Shown: positions 35,751-47,399, counted from the stretch's first letter. The stretch: 64,000 bases of DNA from an uncultured Schlesneria sp. (GCA_903871875.1 CAIQIR010000059.1:1-64000), one strand, 5' to 3'. A program made the numbers and translations. The notes: generated from the letters alone by a model not told the origin.

Positions 35751-37112
35751 TTGGACTTCGGCGATCTGGTGAGTGCGATTCGGATTCTGGAACTGACGGT
35801 CAAACAGCGTCCAGCCGCCATCCGAGCGCTTGTTCAAGCGGCAAATTGGGAAGACGAGGGAATCGCTCCCGAAACTGTTCTTGAAGCGATTGAAGAACGT
35901 GAAGCCGCCGCTCAGACACTCGTTTCCAGTGATTTCGCACTGCCCCACGCTTTCGTCGATTGGGAAGGCGATTTTCGCGTCGTGCTGGGCCGCAGCCGAA
36001 CCGGCATCGATTACGGCGTGCCCAGCGGCCAGAGCGTCAAGCTGATCGTCCTGCTGGTCATTGGACGAAAGCTGCAACAGACACATGTCGAAGTTCTCGC
36101 CGGTCTGGCTGAGTTACTGAAATTACCCGAATTCCGGCAACAACTGATCGACGCGAAAGACACGCGAACGATCGATATGTTGCTCTTGGCTAAGGCGGGG
36201 ATTCAACCTGATCAGCGTCCCGCTCGCGTTCCGGGTATTCCTCGACTGACCCAGGTTATCGTCAAACAGGCAATCCAACTGGTGGAATCGTTGGGGGCTC
36301 AAGCCCTGCTGATTGCGATCGACCGTCTGGAGAGTGTGCCTTGGGAACCGCTGTCGCAGTGGAAGGGGCGGTTGCTGATCGTCACCACCGAACACAGCGA
36401 TGATTTCCATATTGATCGCGAAGATACACACGTATTTGAGGGTTTGCATGCGTCGCTGTCGCGCATGGATCGAGCGAACCTGGGCCAACTGTTGGCGTCG
36501 TCGCAAAATCTGCTGCACGAGAAAACGAGTGTGATCTGCGTGACCGGTCCAGACGGCCGACGTCTGGATAGTATCACCGTCACGAAGCCCGAAGCCCATT
36601 TCCGGGCAATGCTCTCCGAAAAAAATCGCCGCGGAGTCGACGTGGTGCGTCCCGCTGTCATGCTGAGGGTACTGTCACTGGCGGTCGAGATCGCCGCCGA
36701 AGGACGTGAAGCCCATCCCGTGGGTGCGATGTTCGTCGTGGGCGATGCCCGTAACGTCTTGCGCAATGCCCAACAGCTGGTTCTGAATCCGTTTCATGGC
36801 TATTCCAAGCAACTCCGGAACGTACTCGATCCCAGCTTGAGCGAGACGATGAAAGAGTATGCCCTGATCGACGGAGCCTTCATCATTCAAGGTGACGGAA
36901 CCGTGCTGAGTGCGGGAACGTACTTAATGCCCAAATCGTCCCCTCCGGGACTGCCGCATGGTTTGGGTGCTCGCCATCAAACGGCGGCCGCCATTTCGGC
37001 TCATACGCTGGCGATGGCGATAACTGTCAGTCAGTCGACGGGCACAGTCACGTTGTTCCGCAATGGGATTGCCGTCTTTACGCTCGAACGCGCCGCCACG
37101 ACGAAGTGGTGA
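35751..37112 (+). CDS. PTS EIIA-like / diadenylate cyclase (DAC, DisA_N) fusion
   Basis: 453 aa from a TTG with GGAG about 10 nt upstream; no ATG fits the N-terminus. Residues about 1-150 resemble a type-2 EIIA domain with the phosphorylatable-type His66 (FALPHAF...VVLGRSRTGIDY). Residues about 165-290 resemble the pyruvate-kinase C-terminal-like domain found in archaeal DAC proteins (IVKQAIQLVESLGAQALLIAID). Residues about 315-450 are a DAC domain with the DGA motif (374-376) and RHQTAA (408-413; most DACs have RHR). Predicted product: c-di-AMP from two ATP. The EIIA part may sense PTS-type phosphorylation. Confidence 0.85.
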   Translation: MDFGDLVSAIRILELTVKQRPAAIRALVQAANWEDEGIAPETVLEAIEEREAAAQTLVSSDFALPHAFVDWEGDFRVVLGRSRTGIDYGVPSGQSVKLIVLLVIGRKLQQTHVEVLAGLAELLKLPEFRQQLIDAKDTRTIDMLLLAKAGIQPDQRPARVPGIPRLTQVIVKQAIQLVESLGAQALLIAIDRLESVPWEPLSQWKGRLLIVTTEHSDDFHIDREDTHVFEGLHASLSRMDRANLGQLLASSQNLLHEKTSVICVTGPDGRRLDSITVTKPEAHFRAMLSEKNRRGVDVVRPAVMLRVLSLAVEIAAEGREAHPVGAMFVVGDARNVLRNAQQLVLNPFHGYSKQLRNVLDPSLSETMKEYALIDGAFIIQGDGTVLSAGTYLMPKSSPPGLPHGLGARHQTAAAISAHTLAMAITVSQSTGTVTLFRNGIAVFTLERAATTKW

Positions 37113-37556
37113 GCGGTTCGACTGACAGGCAATAACCGTCGAGCGACAGTCGTGTCGCTGTTAGGCAGCCTGAGTGTGTCGTTCGGTCTATCACTTTGTA
37201 CCCGACGAACACGATTGCTGGGCCAGTTGATGTAGCAACCGCGAACGGACGTCACTTGGCCGATGGGTGCCGTTCGCCATCAGCGCGAAGCCACGTGACG
37301 TCCCGAAAACGCCTCCATAAACGAGCAAACCCTACCGAGGCGTCTTGCTGGAACCGGGCTATCGCTCAACGAATTTGTGTCGATCTCAATCGAATCAACT
37401 TCGTTCGTCGTGCGAGAGCCCGAACATCAAGACCCGTTCGGTAGGGTTGCCGACGTCTTTGTTCACCGTTGTTTTTGCTGTTCTGACTTCGGACCTGTTG
37501 GTTGCCCGTCAGGCCGTCACCAGAACGTCTTGGACACGGTGAGTCTGACGCAAATC
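37113..37556. other. Intergenic region containing a long structured inverted repeat
   Basis: 444 bp between the DAC fusion and the convergent lipoprotein gene. No believable reading frame. The middle forms an extended hairpin (37325-37450, separate entry). Confidence 0.5.
37325..37450. repeat. About 126-nt extended inverted repeat / candidate structured RNA
   Basis: Outer arms 37325-37347 (GCAAACCCTACCGAGGC...) and 37428-37450 (...TTCGGTAGGGTTGC) pair over about 20 of 23 positions. Inside, CGGGCTATCGC (37355-37365) pairs with GCGAGAGCCCG (37412-37422), 10 of 11, and CAACGAA near 37368 can pair with TTCGTT near 37400. The nested arms make one long interrupted hairpin. It could be a non-coding RNA, a MITE-like element or a bidirectional terminator. 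T-rich DNA follows on the plus side after about 10 nt. Confidence 0.5.
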
Positions 37557-37922
37557 TCAATACACTGGCAACGTGCTGCCTGGCAGAACGGCCGTGTTAT
37601 AAATTGGTGGACCTTGGATGGCACCGGGCATCAAAGCGGCAGTTGAGGTGGGAACAAACGCCGATTGGGTTGGAGCGAGCGCGGTTGTCGTGTATCCACC
37701 GGTCGCGAAGGCCGTCTGACTGGTGTCACCCTGGTAGAACGCACCTTGTTGTGGTGGTTGATAGTAAGCGCCACCCATCGGGGCACAACCGTTGTTGCAG
37801 GGCGGGCATCCGCCTCGCATACCGTAGCCAGTTCCGTACCCGTAGCCGCCGAAGCAGCAACAGCCAACCGATGAAACGGTCAGCATCAAACCCGTAATGA
37901 CCAATGCGAATTTGTTGAACAT
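37557..37922 (-). CDS. Small Gly/Pro/Ala-rich lipoprotein, 121 aa
   Basis: MFNKFALVITGLMLTVSSVGCC is a lipoprotein-type signal ending in a lipobox-like SSVGC. The mature part is low complexity (GGYGYGTGYGMRGGCPPC, YYQPPQQGAFYQ, then Ala/Thr/Pro) without a recognisable domain. It is probably an exported surface or envelope lipoprotein. Function unknown. Confidence 0.7.
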   Translation of the reverse strand: MFNKFALVITGLMLTVSSVGCCCFGGYGYGTGYGMRGGCPPCNNGCAPMGGAYYQPPQQGAFYQGDTSQTAFATGGYTTTALAPTQSAFVPTSTAALMPGAIQGPPIYNTAVLPGSTLPVY

Positions 37923-38265
37923 ACAGTGTTCCTTTGAACCAGTTTTCCAGCAGACGTGATGTGGGGAGGTGAGATGTGACCGAGTGGACTAGCTTCTTTC
38001 CGGTGGGAGAACCGGTCAGCCCTGAATGGAGTCCATCGGCGCGGGCGGAGATATACGTGAGGAACTGATTTTCCGGAAAGGCCAATTTTCAAAAAAAACG
38101 GCGTTTTCGAAAAATTAGCTCAAGAAACACGAAACCTGAACCGGGTGTAGACGTTTTGCTCGGCAGAAAGAGGACGCCAATCACGATGCAAATCGTCGAC
38201 ATTGGGACGACGAAACATCCTGATCGGGATCAGGTTACGTCCGTCAAGTTGCAACGCGTGGCCGT
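37923..38265. other. Intergenic, no gene recognised
   Basis: About 340 bp upstream of the lipoprotein gene and downstream of the M81 peptidase gene. Contains the short palindromes TTTTCCGGAAA near 38070 and CCTGATC-GG-GATCAGG near 38219; the latter may be part of a 3' end of the peptidase gene, but no U-tract follows. Confidence 0.35.
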
Positions 38266-39765
38266 TTATCGTGATTGTTCACCGGGAGGAATTTCCACAG
38301 GGAAAACCGGTCGGGTTCGATGCTGATATCGAAGTTGTTTGAAGTCATGAGTCTGGATCGCCTGGGCATCGACGTTGATGATGATCCCGGCAAACCGTTC
38401 GAAACTGGCTCGAAAATGAGCCGCTGACTTCACTGCGATATATTTCATTGTTGAACATTCGATGCCCAGTGTTTTGGCAAAAGCGGGACCCAGCGGTTGT
38501 TCGTGAGCCGTGACCAAGACGACGGATATTCCGTCCTGCTTCAACCAGGCCGAACAGCCCATGTTGCCAGTCAGTCCTGCGTACATCGGTCCGTCATAAG
38601 TGAAGTCCCCGTCAGAGACTGCCATGACCTCCGCGTTCATCAGGACAGGTGGTCCTTGAACGACTGCCGATTTGCCGCCCATTTCTACACGGATTCGTTG
38701 ACCTACTCCAGCAGCATGTGCTTGCCGAGCGACATCCGGGTCCACGATGTAAAGGATCAACGCGTCCGACAGCCCCAGCTCAATAAAGGTGCGGAGGATT
38801 TCTGTTGAATCACCGGGCGAACCACCACCTGTGTTGTCGGCATGATCGGCGAGAACAATCGGATATCGGCTCCCCTGCTCTCCTTCGCGGATCGCATCGC
38901 GGACCGATTTTGGCGGATGGTACCAACGATCGCGATTCGTCCAGATCCACGATGCCAGTTCCTCGGCGGTGTTTGATGCGAGGGATTGGTCGCTATCGGC
39001 GACGACGATCAAGCTGGCTCCGACATCGGGAACATCGGCCCACGGAAATCCGGTCGCCAACGTGACCGACAGGATTCCCGGTCGCGCCTCGATGTCGTGG
39101 ACATACTGCATGACCTCGTTCATCGGCGCCAGACCTGTCACTTGTGTGGGAACGCTCCAGAAGAGGGGGATCGATCGGAAGGCCATGACTGGTCGGATCT
39201 GGCGTCGGATCGTTTTAACAATCAGATCGCCCGCCTCGCGTCCCCGTTCTGCCATGTCGATATGCGGGTAAGTATCAAACCCAATGATCGCCGTCGCGGC
39301 GTCGACACGTCGCTGAGTGTGATTTCCATGCAGGTCGACCGTCACGACGATCGGTCGATCCGACCCCACCTGGTCTCGCACCGCTTCGATCAGGTCGCCG
39401 TCACCGTCGTCAATACCTTCCACAACCATCGCACCATGCAAGTCGAGCAAGACGCCGTCCACGGGACCCCCGGTCGATTCGGCTTGCCGCAGTCGGTCAA
39501 GCAGTTCCTCCTTAAGAGATTCATAATCCGCTCGGTCGATCAATCCACTGGGATAGGCGAAACCCCACAATAGAGGCACGATCTCGAATCCATGGATCGC
39601 CGCTGCTTCGATGAAGCCACCCGTGCAGATATTCGTGCCGGTAAATCTCTGCATTAGTTCATCGCCACGAAACAGTCCAAAGCCGGATGCGAAATCGGCC
39701 AGCGTTGTTTTGGCTACGGCAAAAGAGCTTGTCTCGTGAGAAATACCGCCGACGGCGATCCGCAT
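38266..39765 (-). CDS. M81 family metallopeptidase (MlrC-like)
   Basis: 499 aa with the layout of the microcystinase C family: N-terminal RIAVGGISHETSSF, DGVLLDLHGAMV, VTVDLHGNHT, and a C-terminal domain with LADHADNTGGGSPGDST and GGKSA. Conserved His/Asp residues in these motifs are the expected zinc ligands. MlrC cleaves linear peptides in microcystin breakdown; family members elsewhere have unknown substrates. No signal peptide, so cytoplasmic. A single gene, divergent from the YceI-like gene. Confidence 0.88.
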   Translation of the reverse strand: MRIAVGGISHETSSFAVAKTTLADFASGFGLFRGDELMQRFTGTNICTGGFIEAAAIHGFEIVPLLWGFAYPSGLIDRADYESLKEELLDRLRQAESTGGPVDGVLLDLHGAMVVEGIDDGDGDLIEAVRDQVGSDRPIVVTVDLHGNHTQRRVDAATAIIGFDTYPHIDMAERGREAGDLIVKTIRRQIRPVMAFRSIPLFWSVPTQVTGLAPMNEVMQYVHDIEARPGILSVTLATGFPWADVPDVGASLIVVADSDQSLASNTAEELASWIWTNRDRWYHPPKSVRDAIREGEQGSRYPIVLADHADNTGGGSPGDSTEILRTFIELGLSDALILYIVDPDVARQAHAAGVGQRIRVEMGGKSAVVQGPPVLMNAEVMAVSDGDFTYDGPMYAGLTGNMGCSAWLKQDGISVVLVTAHEQPLGPAFAKTLGIECSTMKYIAVKSAAHFRASFERFAGIIINVDAQAIQTHDFKQLRYQHRTRPVFPVEIPPGEQSR

Positions 39766-39813
39766 GACGACTCCGTTTGTAATCTGAAAGGGCTGCCTAT
39801 AATCACCCGGAAA

Positions 39814-40425
39814 ATGGTCTTGGGCAAGCGGATGGTCCGAGATGGCCGAACACGAAGGATATTCTACAGGAGTTTTGGGCCGCCACGACTGTCAGGATGG
39901 ATGCTGTGCGTAGTGCTGTCGGGTTTGAGTATTTGCGCTACGGAATCCAGGGCCGTTGAGTGGGCACTCACTGGCGAGAATACCAAGATCGGGTTCGAAG
40001 GAACGAAGAAGGACGGCGCGCATGTTGGCAGTTTTCCGAAGCGGTCAGGCAAGTTCAAGCTGGGTGATGATGTCACCAAAGCCAAGATCAACGTGAAGAT
40101 CGATGTGGAAGGCTTGGAATCGGACGATCCCAAATTGACCGGCCATCTCCAATCCCCCGACTTCTTCGAAACCAAAAAGTTTCCGGAGGCGAAATTCGTT
40201 TCGAAGTCGATTAGCGCCGGCAAGGGCGGATTCATAGTGACCGGCGATTTGACGATGCGCGGGAAAACGAAAGAGATTTCGTTCCCTGCCAAGATTGCCA
40301 ATACCGGTGGCGTAGCGACGTTGTCGAGCCAATTCAAAATCAATCGCAGTGATTGGGGCATCACCTACGGCGAAGGAAAGATCGACGAAGCGGTCAAGCT
40401 GACCATTGAGGTCAAAGCCAAGTGA
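39814..40425 (+). CDS. Secreted YceI-family protein
   Basis: About 203 aa. A long basic N-terminus and hydrophobic stretch (LSGWMLCVVLSGLSICA) end near ESRA, then a YceI lipocalin-like fold: VEWALTGENTKIGFEGTKKDG, KIDVEGLESDDPKLTGHLQSPDFFETKKFPEAKFVS, GDLTMRGKTKEISFPAKI. YceI proteins are periplasmic polyisoprenoid binders. The start is uncertain: ATGs at 39814, 39832 and 39901 all keep a signal-like segment. The ORF also extends back over the start of the M81 gene, which is unlikely. Confidence 0.85.
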   Translation: MVLGKRMVRDGRTRRIFYRSFGPPRLSGWMLCVVLSGLSICATESRAVEWALTGENTKIGFEGTKKDGAHVGSFPKRSGKFKLGDDVTKAKINVKIDVEGLESDDPKLTGHLQSPDFFETKKFPEAKFVSKSISAGKGGFIVTGDLTMRGKTKEISFPAKIANTGGVATLSSQFKINRSDWGITYGEGKIDEAVKLTIEVKAK

Positions 40426-40531
40426 GGTCTTCTCGCGGAAGGCCCCGATAGTTCACGGACGGTTCGCGGTGATCGATTTGATCGACTTTCAGATCGATCG
40501 CCCAGTTTTTCAAATCCGCAGGAACGATGGA

Positions 40532-41047
40532 ATGTCTCCGCTGGATTGGTCGATAGTGCAATCGGCGCTCTTGTTTCTAGCGCTGCCCAGCTTCGGCGTT
40601 GCCGTCGAGGGGACCGTGTTGAGCCTGGTGCTGGTGCGGGGAGAGTCGTATCGCTGCGCCGCCGCTTCGATCGCTTGGTTGGCCGGACTTGCCTTAGGGA
40701 ATGCCTTCAGCAAAGTGATTTCCGTTGCCAAATTTGAGACCGGCTGGCGAAGTTTGTTTTGGGCGACGATGCTGGCCGTCACGATTGAGATCGGAATCAA
40801 CCTGGTTCATGATCGTCGACCCGATCCCATTGTTTCGATAGGCGGTGGCCTCATTCTCGCGCTTCTGTCGGGACTGCTACTGACTTCTTGGGATGAAACC
40901 GTCTCACGACCGTGGATGGCGGGACTTTTCGTATCGGTGATTTGCAGCAATTGGCAGACGCTGCGATTTCTAGGAGCACGGAGGTACGGTGCCGGTGTTC
41001 CTGTACTTGTTGCCTTCATCTGGGCGGCAGTGCGATCGCGCTCTTGA
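40532..41047 (+). CDS. Hypothetical polytopic membrane protein, 171 aa
   Basis: Unrecognised family. AGGA precedes the ATG at 40532. Four or five hydrophobic segments (IVQSALLFLALPSFGVAVEGTVLSL, IAWLAGLALGNAF, LFWATMLAVTIEIGINLV, GGGLILALLSGLLL, GVPVLVAFIWAAV). It ends abruptly with charged RSRS in the middle of what looks like a membrane helix, and the -1 frame continues with hydrophobic sequence (next entry). It may be the first part of a frameshifted gene. Confidence 0.6.
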   Translation: MSPLDWSIVQSALLFLALPSFGVAVEGTVLSLVLVRGESYRCAAASIAWLAGLALGNAFSKVISVAKFETGWRSLFWATMLAVTIEIGINLVHDRRPDPIVSIGGGLILALLSGLLLTSWDETVSRPWMAGLFVSVICSNWQTLRFLGARRYGAGVPVLVAFIWAAVRSRS

Positions 41048-41280
41048 TCTTGTGTCAGTCGGCCCGTTTTTCCGAACTGGCCGTTCTGTTCGGTTGTGCG
41101 TTTGGCGGGCTGGAACTGATCGCGGCGATATTCTTACTGCGAGGGAGTTGGATCTTCGCTGGTTCGACAGTCCTGATCCCCTGTCTGATGTTAGAGGCGG
41201 CGTTGGGGACCTATAGCAATGTCCCGATGATCAGTTTCATGTTGATCGCCATCCAAAGACATTGGTCTGTGTATCGCTGA
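41044..41280 (+). CDS. Hydrophobic continuation in the -1 frame, 78 aa
   Basis: The frame reads ILCQSARFSELAVLFGCAFGGLELIAAIFLLRG... and ends HWSVYR. It can start at a TTG overlapping the previous stop (TTGA) or be joined to it by a -1 shift near 41030-41045. Two or three transmembrane helices. Joined, the two parts would make a smooth membrane protein of about 250 aa. Either a coupled small gene, a frameshift mutation, a sequencing error or programmed slippage. Confidence 0.45.
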   Translation: MILCQSARFSELAVLFGCAFGGLELIAAIFLLRGSWIFAGSTVLIPCLMLEAALGTYSNVPMISFMLIAIQRHWSVYR

Positions 41281-41515
41281 TTCCGTCGCTGATCGCTGTG
41301 GCATTGGCGGCACGCGCCAAGTTGTAAATGTTCACCAAGACTGGTGAGAGCGGTCGGCGGAAGATCGTCGGCGTGGCGTTCACAGGATATTGCCGAGTCG
41401 CCAAGGGGCTTCGCTGGAACGGATTTTCCAGCCCAGTTTGCGACATCAGGCGACCGAATGCCTCAGGCAATAACGACCGCCATGAGGAGCCACGCGAAGC
41501 GATTTACTCGTCGTG

Positions 41516-41923
41516 CTATTCCGATTTCTCAGCCAGAGCGAGCATCTTGCGGGCTCGTTGCTGTTCTGCAAATCGGGCGGTGACTTCTTCGTCGGTGATG
41601 GCGCCTTTAGCTAGCGCGGCCGTCAGTTGCTTTTCGGCTTCATCGGCAGACAGTTCTGAGGCCAGGACAGCACGGTTGGTGAGCAACGTGACATTCGGGC
41701 CGATTACCTGCACGAAGCCGCCGTCCACGAAGTAACTCGTTTCTCCGGCCGCAGCGGTGATATGAAGTTCACCCACACCCAGACGGCCGATCAAGGGCAG
41801 TCGACCAGGAAGGATTCCGATATCGCCGTCATACAGAGGAAAACGCAACGAGGCGACAGGCTCGTCGAGCAGCGTTCGCTCGGGAGTCACGACGATCAGT
41901 CGCAATTTGTCACCGCCAGACAT
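41516..41923 (-). CDS. atpC: ATP synthase F1 epsilon subunit
   Basis: 135 aa with the family's N-terminal beta-sandwich (LRLIVVTPERTLLDEPVASLRFPLYDGDIGILPGRLPLIGRLGVG) and C-terminal helical hairpin (AVLASELSADEAEKQL...). GAGG lies about 5 nt upstream of the ATG at 41923. It is a central-stalk subunit that couples rotation and can inhibit ATP hydrolysis. Last gene of the atp operon. Confidence 0.95.
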   Translation of the reverse strand: MSGGDKLRLIVVTPERTLLDEPVASLRFPLYDGDIGILPGRLPLIGRLGVGELHITAAAGETSYFVDGGFVQVIGPNVTLLTNRAVLASELSADEAEKQLTAALAKGAITDEEVTARFAEQQRARKMLALAEKSE

Positions 41924-42046
41924 GTTCACCTCTTCACCTCTTCAAAAACGTCGCATCGAAGTCTCTAACACACCGTCGACGCTTGGACTTTGATACTCGT
42001 CAATTCGACACACGGCACTACCGGGGTGCTGGCCGTGATGTCATCG

Positions 42047-44504
<2,458 letters not shown>

Positions 44505-44558
44505 GTCTCACTTACTGATTCGAACAGTTTGCCAGTCGGTACGTGTCTCACTGTCGCG

Positions 44559-44587
44559 GTTCGAAAGGGGCATTTCCCCTTTCGAAC
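44559..44587. terminator. Perfect hairpin between atpA and atpG
   Basis: GTTCGAAAGGGG pairs perfectly with CCCCTTTCGAAC (12 bp) around a 5-nt loop. In the direction of the operon (minus) the hairpin follows the atpA stop by 6 nt but has no U-tract; a T-run (TTTTTT) follows only on the plus strand. It is probably a partial terminator, processing or stabilising element that adjusts alpha versus gamma/beta expression, or a terminator of antisense transcription. Confidence 0.6.
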
Positions 44588-44593
44588 ACTTTT

Positions 44594-46120
44594 TTACTTA
44601 TTGGCTTCCGTGGCTTGCCAACGGGTTCGCCATTCTTCCAACGCCTTTTTCAACAAACCTTCGGTTGCGTCATCCAAAGCGCCGGTCTTGACCAGCGCAT
44701 CGCGAACTTCGCTCTTTTCGTCCGCCATGAACTGCAGCATGTTGCCTTCGGCCTCTTGGACGCGAGGCACGGGCACCTTGTCAAAGTAACCCTTCGATCC
44801 GGCGTAGATACTCATGACTTGATCGAAGATCGACAATGGTCGGAATTGTGGCTGTTTCAACAATTCCACCATGCGACGACCGCGGTCCAGTTGCTGCTGC
44901 GTGGCCTTATCCAGTTCCGTACCCAGTTGGGCGAACGCTTCCAATTCACGGAAAGCGGCCAAGTCCAGTCGCAAACTACCGGCGACTTTCTTCATTGCCT
45001 TGGTTTGAGCGTTACCACCGACGCGGGACACCGAAATACCGACGTTAATGGCCGGCCGGACACCCTTAAAGAACAGGTCCGGTTCCAGATAAATCTGACC
45101 GTCAGTGATCGAAATCACGTTGGTAGGAATGTAGGCCGACACTTCACCTTCGAGGGTTTCGATGATCGGCAAGGCCGTCATTGAACCGCCACCCAATTCG
45201 TCGCTCAACTTGGCGGCTCGTTCCAGCAACCGGCTGTGACAGTAGAACACGTCACCAGGATAGGCTTCGCGGCCTGGTGGACGTCGCATCAACAGCGACA
45301 ACTGACGGTAAGCGGTGGCCTGACGGGTCAAGTCATCGTACACGACCAGTGTGTGTTTGCCCTGATACATGAAGTATTCGGCAATCGAGGCACCGGCGTA
45401 CGGAGCGATGTATTGCAATGGTGCTGGATCGCTGGCCGAGGCACTGACGACGATGGTGTAATCCATCGCACCGGCCTTGGTGAGAGCTTCGACCACACCT
45501 GCCGTGGAACTGGCTCGCTGGCCACACGACACATACACACAGATGACGTCGCCGCCCTTCTGGTTGATGATCGCGTCCACCGCGACGGCCGTCTTACCTG
45601 TTTTTCGGTCGCCGATGATCAATTCTCGTTGACCACGTCCGACCGGAGTCATGGCGTCAACGGCCTTAATGCCCGTTTGCAGGGGCTGCTTCACCGGCTG
45701 ACGTCCGGCCACACCAGGCGCCGTGGTTTCCAGCGGCCGTGTTTCGGTCGACAGCACCGGACCTTTTCCGTCCAGCGGAACACCCAGGGGATCGACGACA
45801 CGCCCGATCAAGGCATCGCCGACAGGGATCGACAAGAGCGAACCGGTGGTTCGCACTTCTTCGCCCTCGGTGATCTTCAGGTAATTGCCGAGAATGATCA
45901 CACCCACGGAGTTCTCTTCCAGGTTGAACACCTGGCCGCGAACACCGCTACGGGTGAATTCGACCATTTCACCGGCCATGGCCGTAGCCAGTCCGTAGAC
46001 GCGTGCGATGCCGTCGCCGACCTCGACTACTCGTCCGACTTCACTGCTTTGAATCTGTCCGCGAAAGCCTTCAATTTCCGTCTTGATGACTGAAGCGATC
46101 TCGCCCGCGTTGAATTTCAT
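44594..46120 (-). CDS. atpA: ATP synthase F1 alpha subunit
   Basis: 508 aa, typical length. Starts [18 protein letters not shown]; Walker [34 protein letters not shown], and the C-terminal helical domain. Non-catalytic nucleotide-binding subunit. Its start lies 50 nt inside atpH, so translation is coupled. Confidence 0.97.
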   Translation of the reverse strand: MKFNAGEIASVIKTEIEGFRGQIQSSEVGRVVEVGDGIARVYGLATAMAGEMVEFTRSGVRGQVFNLEENSVGVIILGNYLKITEGEEVRTTGSLLSIPVGDALIGRVVDPLGVPLDGKGPVLSTETRPLETTAPGVAGRQPVKQPLQTGIKAVDAMTPVGRGQRELIIGDRKTGKTAVAVDAIINQKGGDVICVYVSCGQRASSTAGVVEALTKAGAMDYTIVVSASASDPAPLQYIAPYAGASIAEYFMYQGKHTLVVYDDLTRQATAYRQLSLLMRRPPGREAYPGDVFYCHSRLLERAAKLSDELGGGSMTALPIIETLEGEVSAYIPTNVISITDGQIYLEPDLFFKGVRPAINVGISVSRVGGNAQTKAMKKVAGSLRLDLAAFRELEAFAQLGTELDKATQQQLDRGRRMVELLKQPQFRPLSIFDQVMSIYAGSKGYFDKVPVPRVQEAEGNMLQFMADEKSEVRDALVKTGALDDATEGLLKKALEEWRTRWQATEANK

Positions 46121-46712
46121 TCAGACACCTCTCGCGCAAACGAGCGCGAAGTTGTTTTACTTGAGTTTTCAAGGAACCGTCATAGACGGTATCGCCTACG
46201 CGAATCGTCATTCCGCCCAAAAGCGAAGGGTCGACTCGCGTTTCCAAAATCGGCTGTGTTGACAAGGCCTTAGCCAGGTTGTTTCGAATGGATTCGAGCG
46301 CCCCAGAGGACAACTCGCTTGCACTCGTTACTTGTACTCGTCGCTGACCCAATCGTCGCTCAGCCTCTCGAACGGCCAAGTCATGAATCAGCGGCAATAA
46401 ATCCAGTCGGTCATGTTGACAGACCACACGAACAAAATCCGCAAACAGCGGTGTCGACCGCGGCACGACGACTTTTTCGAGCAATTGCCGTTTTGCGTCG
46501 ACATTCAACTCCTGAGTTCGCAGCATCCGATCGAACTCGGGATTAGCCCCGAGGACATCGCTGACGAACGAACCCAATTCTTCCAATGCCGCCGGAATTC
46601 CGTTGCCGCCGGCCAGATCCAGATACGCGTCGGAATAGACCTTGGCGACCGAACGGGCGCCGGGGTCTTCCATTACCGAAGGAATGCGGGTGCGAAGGTC
46701 TTGTGAATCCAC
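46071..46712 (-). CDS. atpH: ATP synthase F1 delta subunit
   Basis: 213 aa from a GTG. Family pattern: [16 protein letters not shown] near the N-terminus, [33 protein letters not shown], and the C-terminal [29 protein letters not shown]. Peripheral stalk subunit joining F1 to subunit b. The N-terminus is longer than usual by about 20 residues and the C-terminus extends past the atpA start (50-nt overlap). Confidence 0.93.
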   Translation of the reverse strand: MDSQDLRTRIPSVMEDPGARSVAKVYSDAYLDLAGGNGIPAALEELGSFVSDVLGANPEFDRMLRTQELNVDAKRQLLEKVVVPRSTPLFADFVRVVCQHDRLDLLPLIHDLAVREAERRLGQRRVQVTSASELSSGALESIRNNLAKALSTQPILETRVDPSLLGGMTIRVGDTVYDGSLKTQVKQLRARLRERCLNEIQRGRDRFSHQDGN

Positions 46713-46725
46713 GTCAACCAGCTCC

Positions 46726-47349
46726 CTAGTTCCGTCTTACGTTCATTTGGGCCAGTGCTTCCGAAACCAGGCGTTCATGGTCCGTTCCCGAAAGACTGCG
46801 ACCAATCACTTGCTCGGTGGCGTTGACAACATTATTCGACACGAAATCGAACAGCTCGGTCAGCGCCAGATCACGCGATCGTTCGATCTCGGCAATCGCT
46901 CGATGCTTTGTCGCCTCGGCCTCACGCTGTGCGGTGGCGACAATCTCTTGCTTGGTATGCTCGGCGTCACGTCGTGCTTCCGCCAGAATGTCGCGAACTT
47001 CTTCCTGAACCTTGGCCAGCTTCAGATCGTAATCCTTCAGCAGGGCTTCGGACTTCAGACGGTTGGCTTCCGCATCAGCAATGTTCTGTCGAATAGCTCG
47101 TTCGCGTTCGTTCAATCCCGCTTGTAATGGCCCCCAGGCCCCAGTCCGCAGCACCGCCACGTAAACCGCGAACGTGATCAACGAAAACAAGGCCAAGTCC
47201 GTTTGCCATTTCATTGGCAACGAAGTGTCGTGACCGCCTTCCGCATGCGCAGCGGCATGAACTTCCTCTGCCGCAAAAGCCGTCAGGGGGGCCTGCAGTG
47301 CCAAGCACAGCAGGAACACAGCAAACAATCGCGAAATCACTGCAAACAT
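46726..47349 (-). CDS. atpF: ATP synthase F0 b subunit with signal-peptide-like N-terminus
   Basis: 207 aa from the ATG at 47349. An N-terminal cleavable-type signal (FAVFLLCLALQAPLTAFAA) precedes a His/Ala-rich linker, the membrane helix (LALFSLITFAVYVAVL) and the long charged b-type helix (ERERAIRQNIADAEANRLKSEALLKDYDLKL...). Forms the peripheral stalk. Standard b subunits have no signal peptide. Confidence 0.93.
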   Translation of the reverse strand: MFAVISRLFAVFLLCLALQAPLTAFAAEEVHAAAHAEGGHDTSLPMKWQTDLALFSLITFAVYVAVLRTGAWGPLQAGLNERERAIRQNIADAEANRLKSEALLKDYDLKLAKVQEEVRDILAEARRDAEHTKQEIVATAQREAEATKHRAIAEIERSRDLALTELFDFVSNNVVNATEQVIGRSLSGTDHERLVSEALAQMNVRRN

Positions 47350-47399
47350 AGCCAAACCACCCGAAGGAAGATTCCACTCAATTCACGGGCCAAGCCGAA

